DNA of 64,000 nt from NCBI GenBank assembly GCA_030848705.1, contig CM061237.1, forward strand, positions 86,671,910-86,735,909, given 5' to 3'. Under the pieces are notes generated by a model. That model did not search any database, was not told the origin of the DNA, and saw only the letters and a program-made list of their open reading frames with translations. The position numbers and the translations under genes were made by a program. Positions 11,288 to 22,340 of the stretch are shown here, piece by piece. Every line of letters begins with the position of its first letter. The stretch's first letter is position 1. Source of the DNA: Heracleum sosnowskyi. Lineage: Eukaryota > Streptophyta > Magnoliopsida > Apiales > Apiaceae.

Positions 11288-14200
11288 ATGGCAGCAACTC
11301 ACTTCCCATCTCCTACAAACAAGAATCTGACCCATAATGGAGTTCTTTTTGTCACCAACAATTACTCTGCTATTCTGGACAAGTCAAAAGCCCCATCTGA
11401 ATTTCATCTCATTCAGGATTTTTTGGCTTCTAGCTCAATTGGGTTTGCTCTAACGGAACCCAAGGCAATCTCTGCACAGGCAGTGATGCAGATTTGGAGT
11501 ACTGCAACATATACTCCAGGTACCTCTAATGCTCAGCCTGGTCTTACCTTTCACTACAGGAATGATCTCTATGAGGTTACTCCCACTACTGTTCAAAGAG
11601 CTTTGCACCTGGGTAGCCCTACATCCTTTACTTCCTTCTTCTCGGAGGCGGTGCTTAGGGAGTTTTTCACCAAAATTGGCTACAATGGTGATATGACCAG
11701 AATGGGTCGATTGGTCAGGACGAAGCTTCGTCAAGAATGGAATTTTTTCTTTTATTCCATAGGTAAGTGCTTCATGAACAAGAGCTCCAACTTTGATGCT
11801 CTCACTCAAGCAACTCAAAACATTGGGTACTCTCTAATCTATGGATCTGATTTTAATATTGCTAGTATGCTAATTGATTCCATAGGTAGTAGAATAACTG
11901 AGAATCGGGAAACTGTCTACTTTGGTCGTTTCCTGCATTTGATTTTTACATACCTATGCCCTAATGTTGTTTTTCAAGATGACTGCTTGTTGCCTATGTT
12001 TCAGAATACTCCTCGATCCTTTCAGGAGTACATGTTAAAGGGAAAACAAATGTTTCAGGGTGATGTAGTATATCCTGAACAGGTCAGGCATCTTCTTCGA
12101 CAGAGATTGCCTACTGTTTATGGCTTCGATCCTCGTACTCTGATTCAGAGGCCTGTTGTTGCTACCCCCTCTGGATCTAACCCAAGTACAAAACCTAAAC
12201 AGATTCCTACACACTCAAATCCCACCTCTGATGGCTCTCAACAGCAATCAGTTGTAAAACACACAAGGTTAGCCAAATCAGTACGACATTTTCAGTCGTC
12301 TGGATCAAGGACCTTGTTACATTCCCGCACTAATACTCTGGAGAAACAAGAAAGTCAACCAGTTGGTAGAGCATCCAAAATTTTAGCCTCACGAAGAAAG
12401 CTTACAACTGTTGTTGATACTGATTCTGATAGTGATGATGATAATGTTCCATTGTCATCGATATTCAAAATATCTCCTGAGGTCGTGGCATCTGGTTCAT
12501 CACCATCTTCAAAAAGACAAAGATTAAGAAAGTCCACTCTCTACTCTCATTTTGATGCCGTTGATGCTCTACACACCTCACTTCACAACAGCTCTGCTAC
12601 TGATGCTCCTGTCAGTATTGCTCCGGACAGTATTCTCTCTTCTGATCCCGGACTTGATGCTGATGCAGCACCAGTTACTGATGCTACTGCCACTGATGTG
12701 CAACCCTTTCTTGATAGTGTGGTTGTCTCTGATTCCAGTCCTACTGTATCTCCACAGACACACAAAGTTGATATGTCTTATGATCGTATCAAAAGACTGG
12801 AAACTGAAGCAAAAAAAGAAATAGCTGAGTCGGTTGGTCGAAAACGGAAGATTTGTTTTGCACGAACCAAGAAAAGGAATGTTAAGGCAAAACCATCAGA
12901 AGCTCCAACTGTTGATCTGGATACACAAGAACCTGATTCTCAAAGTGAATCAGCAGTCAACATAGATCAAGTCCCACAAGAACCATCTGCTCAAAGGGTG
13001 GATGACGACAAGGAGCAGCTCTTGCCTGACACTGATCCGGACGATTCTATGCGGGGTAATTCATCTTCTGTTCTTAAAGACCAATATGACGGACAGGATA
13101 CACAAGAACCTTCAGTACACTTTACTGAAGCAGTCCAGGTTGTCCAGGCTCCACAAGAACCTTTCATTCAAAGTATGAAAGCATGCCAGTATACTGCCAG
13201 TCCGGCTCTCATGGTTCAACCATTATCCTCTCGTCCTTTGGACACTGAAGACTCAGGTACTGTCACTAACCCCGACTCTACTATGGTTGTTTACTCTCCT
13301 GGTGTCAGGATGACCACTGACAAACCCTTGTCTGAGGGAACCCCTGTCAGTATGACTGCACTCCACTCTTCTCTGCCATCTCTTATTTCTTCGTTTCTGA
13401 GTGCTCTGAGCCTTTTTCGTGAGAATGAGAGAAAAGATCTAGAGAAAAACAGAATACTTGAGTGGCAGTCTCCTGAACTGACAAAAGGAGAGGTAGAACT
13501 GAGTGACAATGCTATGCATTTGTGTAAGGAAAATCTGGCTCTCAAAAGCTCAGATAGTGTGATGGTGAGCAGTGATGAGATCACTGAAAAAGAACAGAGA
13601 GATCTAGGGGTTACTGATTTTGATGCAGGTACATCAACCACTCCTGCAGAGTCTCAGGATCAGACCCACAGTTCTCATTCCAGCTCTGACAAATCTGGTC
13701 CTGATGATGAGTCCACAGACATTCTGATTAGTCACAGACGAGCTCAGTGGGATCACTCTTGGACTGATCCTTCATCTTTTGTTGGTATTTCTGGGGCTTA
13801 TGTTCATTTAGCTACTGCCTTTAAAGAGATTCAAAGCTCGGATCTTCAAGCTCATCTTAAAGGTACTTCTCTGATGCTTAAGGCTATCTTTGAAGAGATT
13901 CAAGATGTCAGGACTACGGCTGCAAAGAGTGTTGCTGATGTTGTGGCTGAAAATACTCAATCTGTTGCTCGCATTTCAAGAGACTTTTCCTGTGTTCATC
14001 GAGATCATGTCTCTCTAGAACAACGCATTGCGTCTCTGGAGAAAAAGGCCGAATCTATGGATGCTAAGTTGAATTTACTTCTCTCTGCTTTCGTTCCTGA
14101 TACTGGTACTGATGCCAAAAAGGGGGAGAAAGTAGTGTCAACCAAATGCTCTCCGGAGTTGGGTATTCTAAGAAAGGATGATGCTCCTGATGGAGGCTCT

Positions 14201-15949
14201 AGTCAGAAACAAATATCTTCTGATGCTGCTGCAAGGACACGAAACACTGTGTCTAATCCAAGTCTAAGTCTACAGTCAACACAAGTCTCTGGATCTAGTT
14301 CTCAAAAGCAATCTCATGATATTATAGTGACAACAGCTGAACATGCAAAGAAGTTTCATCAAACTGTGAATATTGATGGAACAGAATACACTGTGCACTA
14401 TAAAGATCCCAGACTTGAAGCATTCAATGAACAGCAAGCTAGAAGAATTCTTCAAGAAATGTATCCTGATGAAGATGTAGAAGAGATGGTGGAAGCCCAG
14501 AGGATAGAATATGAAATGCTGAATTCACAGAAAGGAACTGTCAGGAGTGAAAGGAAGGGAAACAGGACTAGAGGTAGAGGTCATGGCAGAGCAAGAGGAA
14601 GTACTGTCAAACCACCTTCAAATTCTCAAAAAGGTATTGTAATCAAAGAAGGATCAAATACTGGTGCAGAAAAGTCATCTGGATTATCTGCTGTTTCTGC
14701 TAAGGGAAAAGGAAAGGAAGTTCTTGAAGGACCACCTCAAGTGATGATTACTGAACAAAATAGTGAAACATCACTTCAAGAAGAAGAAGAGGGTGATGAT
14801 CTTCCATTAGTTCAAAGAAGAAGAAGAAGAGAAGATTCAAGGAATGACAGACAGATATTTCTTGTAAGAACATCATTAAATATGGAAGCAGCTAAACAAG
14901 CAGAAAAAGACTATTTCAAGTCTTTGCAACAACAAAGCTTCACAAAGTCAGGAATGGTTTTGGAGGAATATCTGAGAAAGAAGGAAGATGTTGTAAGGAG
15001 TTCAAGAAATTCATATGGATTCAAGAAGGTTAGAGGATACAAAAGTCAAGGTTATGATATCAGGGAAGATAAATCTCATTTTCAGCTTAATGAGATATTT
15101 AAATCAAGTGGACATATCAAAAGTCTCCCTGAAATTTCTTGCACTGGTGGATCTGGGAAGTTCAAGAAATCTTATGAAGAAGTTGCGAAGAAGAAGAATG
15201 AATGCAGATGAACAAGAACATATGGAGGAATTGGTCATCTTGCCGCAGAAATAATTCCTCAAGCAGCATCATTTGATCAAGCATGTCTAACAGAAAATCT
15301 GAGTGATAAGGTTACTCAAAGGCATCTTGACAAACTTATATCTGTTCAAATGGTGTATGACATTCATGATGGAAATCTGCCTAAAGAAAAGATGGTGTAT
15401 TTTCTTAAGGATGGTTCAACGTTTGTACTAACAGAGCTGGATGTCTCAATGAAGAACTTGGAAGAATTGAGGTACGTGCAATATATGTTTGTTCCTAATG
15501 ATGATGCGTGTCTAAAGTGGAGAAGGAAGATTCAATCCAGTATCAATTTGCATTTGATGAGTTTAAATCAGAAAGATATTGCATATGCTCCTAAATACAT
15601 TGGTATGGATGGACAAGAAATGGAAATGAAGAAAGGAAGTGCTTTCATTGAAAAGACTCTGGGTGAAGAGTATTTGTCTTTCTGTCCTGATAGTGAGAGA
15701 GTTAAACTTATTTATCTAGATGACAGAATGTTGAGAAGTTCTATTGAGGATCTGAGAGCAACAATTTATCAGACAAACAAAGATGATAAAAAACTGAGGA
15801 AGCTGAGAAGAAGAATGATTGATTTGTTATTAGAGAAAGAAGATGAGTTGATGAAGCAGTTTCTTCAGAAGAACATGGGGTTTATTAGAGTATCTGATCA
15901 TGAAGGATATCTTAAACGAAATCCTTATGTTAATCCTACGAGTATTTGA
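11288..15949 (+). pseudogene. Sirevirus extra (envelope-position) ORF, one in-frame stop
   Basis: The ATG at 11288 sits in a good plant context (CAACAATGGC). The frame stays open for 1307 codons to a TGA at 15209-15211, then continues in the same frame to 15949. The full length is about 1553 codons with a single break. Residues 37-235 form a block shared with the extra ORFs at 31605-32555 and 61220-63998 (FHLIQDFL, then EWNFFFYS near residue 150, then ITENRETVYFGRF). A long Ser/Thr/Glu-rich low-complexity middle follows, then a coiled coil near 870-935, an RGRGHGRARG basic patch near 1095, and a conserved-looking C-terminal part (15350-15949) with LVP-free, Lys/Asp-rich helices. No signal peptide or clear membrane span is seen, so 'envelope-like' describes position only. 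The TGA stands where CGA would be typical of CpG decay. Confidence 0.75.
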
Positions 15950-16005
15950 TTGAAGTTTTGGCATCATTAAATCCAGAGAATTTATGCTTTATTTCAGAAA
16001 GTATA

Positions 16006-16018
16006 AATTGGGGGAGAT
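16006..16018 (+). other. Polypurine tract of Sirevirus no. 1
   Basis: AATTGGGGGAGAT directly precedes the LTR start TGTTGGG at 16019. The same GGGGGAGAT core occurs in Sirevirus no. 2 (reverse strand, 23601-23617). Confidence 0.85.
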
Positions 16019-16456
16019 TGTTGGGAAATGAAGATTTAATGAGTGCATCAGGATTGGATAGCATCAGTACTTAGAGCATCAGGAGATGACGTCTGATGAT
16101 GTCATCATCAGTGGCAGGATAAGTCGGTTGTTGGTAATTGATACTATTCCGTGATTTCAGGAAAGGATTGATATGATGAAGATATATCTTGTAGAAGCTG
16201 TTACAGAAGATAAGCGACAAGAAGATCAATTTAATTAAATGTAGATTATCTTGTGTAACAGAATGTGTAGCTGTGTGTATATATAAACACATGATAGGTT
16301 TTATGAAAGTAATATCTTTTTACACGAGTATCTTTGAAAACCTAGCAGCTCTTAAGAACTCATAGTTTCTTGAGAGAGTTTGTATCAGTTTTTATAAAGT
16401 TTAATAAAAGCTGATATTGATTGTTTTTATCTGTGTCTACTCGATTATTTCATACT
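16019..16456 (+). repeat. 3' LTR of Sirevirus no. 1
   Basis: It begins TGTTGGGAAATG right after the polypurine tract. It carries a TATA box (16278-16287), a CAGCTCTTAAGAACTC-like stretch paralleling the LTR of Sirevirus no. 3, and repeated GCATCAG words in U3 (16046-16105). The right end is uncertain: a terminal CTAACA is expected, but the sequence passes from CATACTAAC straight into a 60-base repeat. The end may therefore have lost a base or two. Confidence 0.8.
16278..16287 (+). promoter_or_regulatory. TATA box of Sirevirus no. 1 LTR
   Basis: TATATATAAACAC lies about 260 bases into the LTR, at the same relative place as CTATATAAACAC in the LTR of Sirevirus no. 3. Confidence 0.65.
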
Positions 16457-16516
16457 AACTTCAAATTATAAGATACAATTATACAAGATAACTTCAAATT
16501 ATCAAGTTAGTTTTAT
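16457..16516. repeat. 60-base direct repeat, copy A
   Basis: This segment is identical to 18198-18257 and abuts the LTR end. It contains its own internal repeat of AACTTCAAATTAT (13 bases, twice). Copies A and B bracket 1681 bases that include exons of the FTSH11-like pseudogene. Confidence 0.9.
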
Positions 16517-16604
16517 GTCTGTACTGTTCAAAAAAACTTAGAGCTAATCACAAATAATATAGGTAAAAAAGCTTAGAAGTTTTAAAACTTTCTAAACTTA
16601 CCTT

Positions 16605-19600
16605 CTTTTTTGCTGCTTGAAATAAGGATCTTACCCTTCGAGCACCAACTCCAACAAACCTATCATAGATGAAAATTGAGATTTCAGCCCATTGCTAATG
16701 CACCATTATTAGCTAAGCCACCAGTCAAAGAAGGCACTAGATCATAAGTCTGATAATCTAATCCAATTCTAAAACAAAACCTAGATCCTTATAAATATGA
16801 AATTTGATGGAACCAGCCATAGAGCTGCATCTTCTTTCACCAATCAACAAAGACAAAATGTTTGATGTTTTTATCATTTCATATTTATAAGGACATTGAT
16901 ATTTTTATTACAAGTAAGCAGATGTATTGTCACTCAAAGTATTATATAATTATAAGACTATCAATCGAACAGAAGTTAATACTAACATCCTTTTTCAAAT
17001 TATGAACCCGCTCTCTAATATAAATGTACTCCAGTTTCTCCAGCAATAGCCTTGGCAATGCAAAAGAAGTCAAAAACAGAATGGTACTGATGTAAAGCTT
17101 CCATTTCTTAAAATATTTATAAAGATACGTAAATTTTTTACGCATCAAAAGCCTACAACATGTAGTATAAAACTAAGGCTCCGGATATATTTTAGCATGT
17201 AACATTGCAGATTACGTAAAATTTACATTGTTTGCGGCCTGTAGAGCATCCTTGAATCACTTTGCTGCACTTTCATAATTTAGAAGATTCATGGACATAA
17301 ATAGAGTCAACCTAGATATGCTTCTGTTTGAATTTATTTTCCCGGTATATAACTTGCTGTTTTAGAGGCTGACACGAAAAATGAAATATTTCAACAAACA
17401 ATGTGCATGAAGGGTTGCCAAAAACCTAGTACCTTCAACTAAAAAAATAGCAACCTATGAAGCATGAAAGGCCTCACTCACTTTTGCCTTTGTAAAACCA
17501 AAAAAAAGCCTCATGCCGTATGAGTGCCAGTCATACAATCTGAATGTAGCCACAATGATTTTAAACAGTTAATATAATGTGATAGTTAGATAAACTAATT
17601 AAAGTTGATTGCTATAATGAAAATTATATTCGTCTTTACCTAGGAAATGCATATAAGGATATCATATTCGCGTCATACCAACTCTTTATGATCAATCCAT
17701 TTAAGATTCAGTCAAAATGGTGGTGGCTCATTCAGCGAATGAAGCTGCTCTTTATCATCAACCCATTTAAGATTCAGTTAGAATGGTGATGGTTCTTTCA
17801 ACGAATGAAACTAACATGTGACCTGATGCTTTATTTTCCATGTCAAAGACTCTAATACATATTAAGATTTAAGAAAAAAAAATTGTGCGCGTACATCTTA
17901 GCTAGAAGTATGAGCAGAGTATATTGTATTAAATGTATGCCTTGATAAATTTGAACTAATATAGTCAAACAGAGAGTATAACTTACTAAATACTAATATC
18001 CATCTAGGCCTTTACGGTGGTCATCTAAGTTCACACTGTCCAATTGCCTAAAAGGATGTACCAAAGATGACACGACATAAAGGAAAGTAAAAAGCTCATA
18101 GACCAAAAAGCTTATTTTAACTATTTCAGTTTTATATGAGTTACCCTAAAACTAACATTCCATAGCTGATTCTTTAAGAAGGGTAAAGATACAAGATAAC
18201 TTCAAATTATAAGATACAATTATACAAGATAACTTCAAATTATCAAGTTAGTTTTATTTTTTAATCTGTTTAAGGTATTTGTCCTAATTACACAAATTAT
18301 GTGATTTGGCATCTTCAAATTGGTTCATATTCATAGCGACTCTCTTATTAAAAACCTGAGCTTTAAATTTTCTTCTGGTTAACTAACCCTGATGCAAGCT
18401 CCCTTATACCACTCGTAGGCCTATAACCAAAATCCTGAGCCTATTTAACAATTTTCTCTGATAAACCAAGCTTAATATTTTCTGGAAGCGACCTAGTCCT
18501 CCAATAAATTAATTCTGACTAAAGACATAAAATCACAGTGCAAAAAACAAATAGTCCAAGATATCTACCTACAAGCTTCAAGGCAACATAATTAATATGT
18601 AATTAAAATGCTCAGCCGTAATCAATTGAACAAAACAGAGAAGACGACAACTTTTGATGGGGTTTTTGGTGACATAGTGGAGACTGCGGTATGACGGTCA
18701 TGAGCCTACACAAAATAAGTCTATAGCAGCCAAAACTCATCACCTTGGAAAGCAAAATTTTCCAGTTCCAAGTACTCCTGTCAAAAGATTATCCTGTAAA
18801 CCATCAATACCATTCAAACTGGTCAGAATATGCAAATCCAATAGGATTCATACTAGTTAGAATATACAAATGCAAGTGTAATGGGTTTCAAGTGAATCTA
18901 TTGGTAATTGTTAATTAAGTAATGAAATAAAATTCATAGTTTCAAACTTTGGCAGCTTCCCGCCACGTCGAGTAAACTTTGCCAGATTTTTTAGGTACTC
19001 CACCACTTCCTCAGGATCTTGTTTTGCATCATCACAACCTTTGACATCCTTATAGGTTTTAACTTTCTGCACCAATACAAAGAAATCAGACTCCTCAATA
19101 CAATCGGTTACATGGAAAACATCATAGAGCTGGATTTAAAGGCCAAATACAAAATCCTGCCAACATATAATATAAAAGGCCTACTTTCTCGGGCACTATT
19201 TCTTTATTCAACTTCTTTGGAGCATATGAAGTACATGAACCGACACCTGAAGTTCCTAATACCCTAACATTCATGAAAAACACTAAGAACAGAAAAATAG
19301 ACAACCTTAAGGTGTTGAAACTTACAATTTACTAAAACAGGGACAACAAACGTATGTCACAATAATTGAAATATACAAGTAATTCTAAAACTTTTGTGCT
19401 CATTCAATTTTACCGTGGACCACTATCACAAGGTATTTTATAACTGAGCTCATAAATCAATAAAAGATATAAAAAGGGGATTATGTATTTTAGCAAACTA
19501 AAATCAACAACAACGACAAAGAAGATGGTAGAGATAAGTTCTTGTGCAAAATGTGATGATTTTTTGATGCTTTAGTGTCAACCTACAACATGAACCACCA

Positions 19601-19699
19601 AAGTTTGATTTCTTAAACTTACTGTAACACAACATCCTTAGGATTAGCATCTACTTCCTCTCATATCAACTGCTTCTCGTGTCGCCAAAAGGGCCACCA
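16605..19699 (-). pseudogene. FTSH11: FTSH11-type ATP-dependent zinc metalloprotease, decayed, 5' two-thirds
   Basis: Six blocks in correct order on the minus strand match plant FTSH11, an organelle-membrane AAA-type protease. At 19622-19699: WWPFWRHEKQ and NPKDV, ending at a GTAAGT donor. At about 19185-19265: GTSGVGS, SYAPKKLNKEIVPEK. At 18947-19066, after a GCAG acceptor: VKTYKDVKGCDDAKQ, EEVVEYLKN, RGGKLP. At 18745-18802: LLTGVLGTGK (Walker A, altered). At 16990-17066: IAKAIAGETGV with two stops. At 16605-16672: FVGVGARRVRSLFQAAKKK ending at a GTAAGT donor. Intron-sized gaps show an unprocessed gene copy. Several in-frame stops and damage to the ATP-binding loop show it is dead. The remaining AAA domain (Walker B onward) and the HEXXH protease domain are absent; the gene ends at the Sirevirus edge. 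Symbol is by family resemblance. Confidence 0.8.
18198..18257. repeat. 60-base direct repeat, copy B
   Basis: Identical to 16457-16516. It lies in what should be an intron of the FTSH11-like pseudogene. Just beyond it (about 18385-18490, minus) is an unrecognised exon-like open stretch containing GLSEKIVK and DFGYRPTSGIRELASG. Confidence 0.9.
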
Positions 19700-20838
19700 A
19701 TCAAAGCATTTTAACAACACAAGCTTCTAAAAATTCAAAGTAAATATTATGCCTCTATCACTAACATGAACTCTCGGTACTAACCAGGGAATGAAAAAGG
19801 TCACAAAAAATCTTAAATGACATATCATCGAACAACTGGAGTGCGATTAGAAAATGTACACAATAATGAAAAATTACATTGCTAACTCACGAATAGGTAA
19901 AACAATGTTTGTGTGTACATGTACTGTGTATGTATACAAATGGGTGAAGATTTATCAAAACTCTATGTTAATCACCTTGGTTTATATACATATCCTCACC
20001 GTTTCCATGTTGGTATGTGAACGCCATTTGATTGCATAATAGACGAGGGGGCACGAGTTGGAGCAAACGAAGAACGGATATATCCGACGAGATTTCGCCA
20101 TAATCGTGCAGAAGCGGAAGGCAAAAGATGAAAGGTTAAAAGTTAAAACTAATGAAAGAGTTCCTGTACGGGTCATACATAACAACAAATAATAGGGGGC
20201 TAATTTTGTAATTTAAATAGAATAAAATCATTCACAAAGTAGCATGTTGCAGTATTAGATAGATAATAGATGTGGTTAAAATATGTTAACCCAAACCAGT
20301 AATTGGGCCTAACTAACTTATCAGAAAGCAAAAGCAATAGTTCGGCCCCTCGTTCTTCATTGTCGAGGCTTTATAATACGTTCTTCATCGTTTTCATTGT
20401 CGAATTTTAGAACACTGACTAGTATTATCGAGGATAATTATTTTGCTATAACTAGTTTACCAAGTCGCGTTTCGCAGCGGCCATATAATAATTTCTCGAA
20501 TTTTTTTAAAAAAATTATTTTTAAATGAAATAAATAATTATATATCTAACATAAGGTTTCTTTTGAATTTTCCATGTTGTCTTGGTCATTCAAGGAAATT
20601 CTGAATAAATATAGAAAAAGGTAATTGTTTAATATTTTCATTATTTTAATATTATGTTGAATATTATTATACTGATTACCATTTATATTTTTTTTTCAAA
20701 ATTTAAATTCCAACATATATTTTAAAATACATAAGATAATATTAATTTTTAATTCTAACATATAATATGTTGCTCCTAATGAACCGAAGATATTTTCTCC
20801 CAGTGAGCCGCTATCTCATTATTACCCAATTTAACAAA
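19700..20838. other. AT-rich non-coding DNA
   Basis: I see no gene. Short open frames (for example 19854-20039 +, 19982-20188 -) lack family resemblance. From about 20470 onward the sequence is very AT-rich. The upstream exon(s) of the FTSH11-like gene, encoding the transit peptide and N-terminus, would be expected here, but I cannot recognise them. Confidence 0.5.
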
Positions 20839-20840
20839 TA

Positions 20841-21112
20841 CTCCATATGTCCCTCTCATTTCTTTACACTTTCCTTTTTGGTACGTCCATCTCATTTCTT
20901 TACATACCAAAAATAGTAACATTTTATAATATAAAATCCAATCACATTCACTACTTTCCTCCACTATACCTACTTTATACCCACTTTATACATTAAATAT
21001 TGATTGGTCCCACCACTTTACTCATTTTTCTTATTTTTTCCTATTAATTTACGCTTTTTCTTAACCTCCATGTCGTCCCCTCAATGTAAAGAATTGAGGG
21101 GGACGGAGGGAG
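20841..21112. mobile_element. Stowaway-type MITE (Tc1/mariner), 272 bp
   Basis: The right end carries the Stowaway hallmark GGGACGGAGGGAG, and the left end the inverted CTCC.T.TGTCCCTCTCA. Both continue inward into a TCTTTACA/TGTAAAGA arm. The element is flanked by TA on both sides (20839-20840 and 21113-21114), the expected target duplication. It has no coding capacity. The left arm has diverged more than the right. Confidence 0.88.
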
Positions 21113-21690
21113 TAACACATTAATTTACTAAATAAATTACATGATTTTCATATTTGTTTTGTATTCTTGACATATAATACAATACAGAGTAGTTAAAAAA
21201 CTCACTTTTATAGTCTTGAAGATAGTTTTAAAATTTTCTTTTATAAGAATTTTGGGCCAGACATTTAATAACGATGAGATGTACTATATTGAATAACCAT
21301 AGGAAATTCGAAAAAAACACACAAAAAAGAGAATAATTATACCAAAACTTTTATCAAAATAATATAAAAACTAAATTAGATGGCGTAAAATCTCTACCTT
21401 GTAGTCAATAGTAGCATAGTATGACCTTAGGAGATGACCTGTATCTTTCTTTGAACAAAAACAATCAAAACCCAGAGTAACTGAGTAAAAGTTTGGGTAT
21501 GAGAATGTAAATATTCTAAAAGTAAACACAAATATGAGGTCGATGAAACATGGAACAAAAAAATTTGGACTAAAAATTTGTTTATATAAATGGTCTGAAT
21601 TCTTAATACATCTTCTTGATTTTATTATAGAATGTAATTAAGTTTATAATGATAGGATTATAGGTATAATCAATTAATTCTAGAATTTGA
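21113..21690. other. AT-rich non-coding DNA
   Basis: No open frame or recognised repeat is seen in these 578 bases. Confidence 0.5.
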
Positions 21691-22335
21691 TTAGATTTAT
21701 TATTTTTAGAATACTTGTCTTTTCATAAGTACTACATTTTCTACAAATTAGGAATTAAAAAGGAAAATTTCAAATTTAAATAGATTAAATTGTATATTTA
21801 CTTTTCTTCATGAGTAAAGATTTTAAATGCAATAAAATTAAAATTGTATATTTAGTTTCTTTTAGTAGTAAAGATTTAAAAGGAAAATTGTATATTTAGT
21901 TTTCTTTACTTGTAAAGATTTAAAAGATAATTGAGATTTATTTCTAATCTTTGGTATTATTAATTCAAAATTTTGAGAAAATTAGAAAAATAGATCGAAA
22001 CGATTTAAGAGGCGCCACATCACCCCCCGTCTTCTCCCTTGTATAAGTAGATTTATAATTTTTAGAACTTGTGTACTACCTTTTCTACAAATTATTAGGA
22101 ATTAAAAAGGGAAATTTCAATTTTTAATATTTAAAATAGAGGTTCTCTACAAAAAAAGATTAAATTGTATATTTAGTTTCCTCCATCAGTAAAGATTTTA
22201 AATGCAAGAATATTAAAACTGAATGTTTACTTTCCTCCATTAGTGAAGATTTTAAAGGCAAATTATATATTTAGTTTCCTCTATTAGTAGAGATTTAAAC
22301 GGCAATTGAGATTTTTTCTAATCTTTATTTTTAGA
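21691..22335. repeat. AT-rich tandem duplication, ~350-base period
   Basis: The segment from TAGATTTATTATTTTTAGAA (21692) to TTTCTAATCTTT (about 21952) recurs in diverged form from 22048 to about 22326. Both copies carry TCTACAAATTA, GGAATTAAAAAGG and several TATATTTAGTTTCYT...GTAAAGATTTAAA sub-repeats. Between them (21970-22065) lies a ~90-base segment resembling 36000-36085 inside the CACTA element. Confidence 0.7.
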
Positions 22336-22340
22336 ATACT

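Larger units (their letters stand above)
10267..16456 (+). mobile_element. Sirevirus (Ty1/copia) no. 1, 3' half only
   Basis: The fragment holds spacer, a long extra ORF, a polypurine tract (16006-16018) and a 3' LTR (16019-16456). gag, pol and the 5' LTR are absent, cut off at the chromovirus insertion point 10266/10267; they may continue to the left of the chromovirus outside the window. Assignment rests on shared architecture and protein similarity with the two other Sireviruses in the window, which do retain pol. Confidence 0.8.

Noticed and set aside
12552..12824. Leu/Met-rich frame inside the extra ORF resembling a membrane protein
   Set aside because: It is an out-of-frame reading of GATGCT/CTGATG repeats. 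The in-frame protein is hydrophilic.
18385..18490. Exon-like minus-strand segment (DFGYRPTSGIRELASG)
   Set aside because: It reads like protein but has an internal stop, does not fit FTSH11 and matches no family I can name. Recorded only within the copy B entry.
19854..20188. Small ORFs on both strands near the FTSH11-like pseudogene, possible missing first exon
   Set aside because: No transit-peptide composition and no similarity to the FTSH11 N-terminus that I can see.
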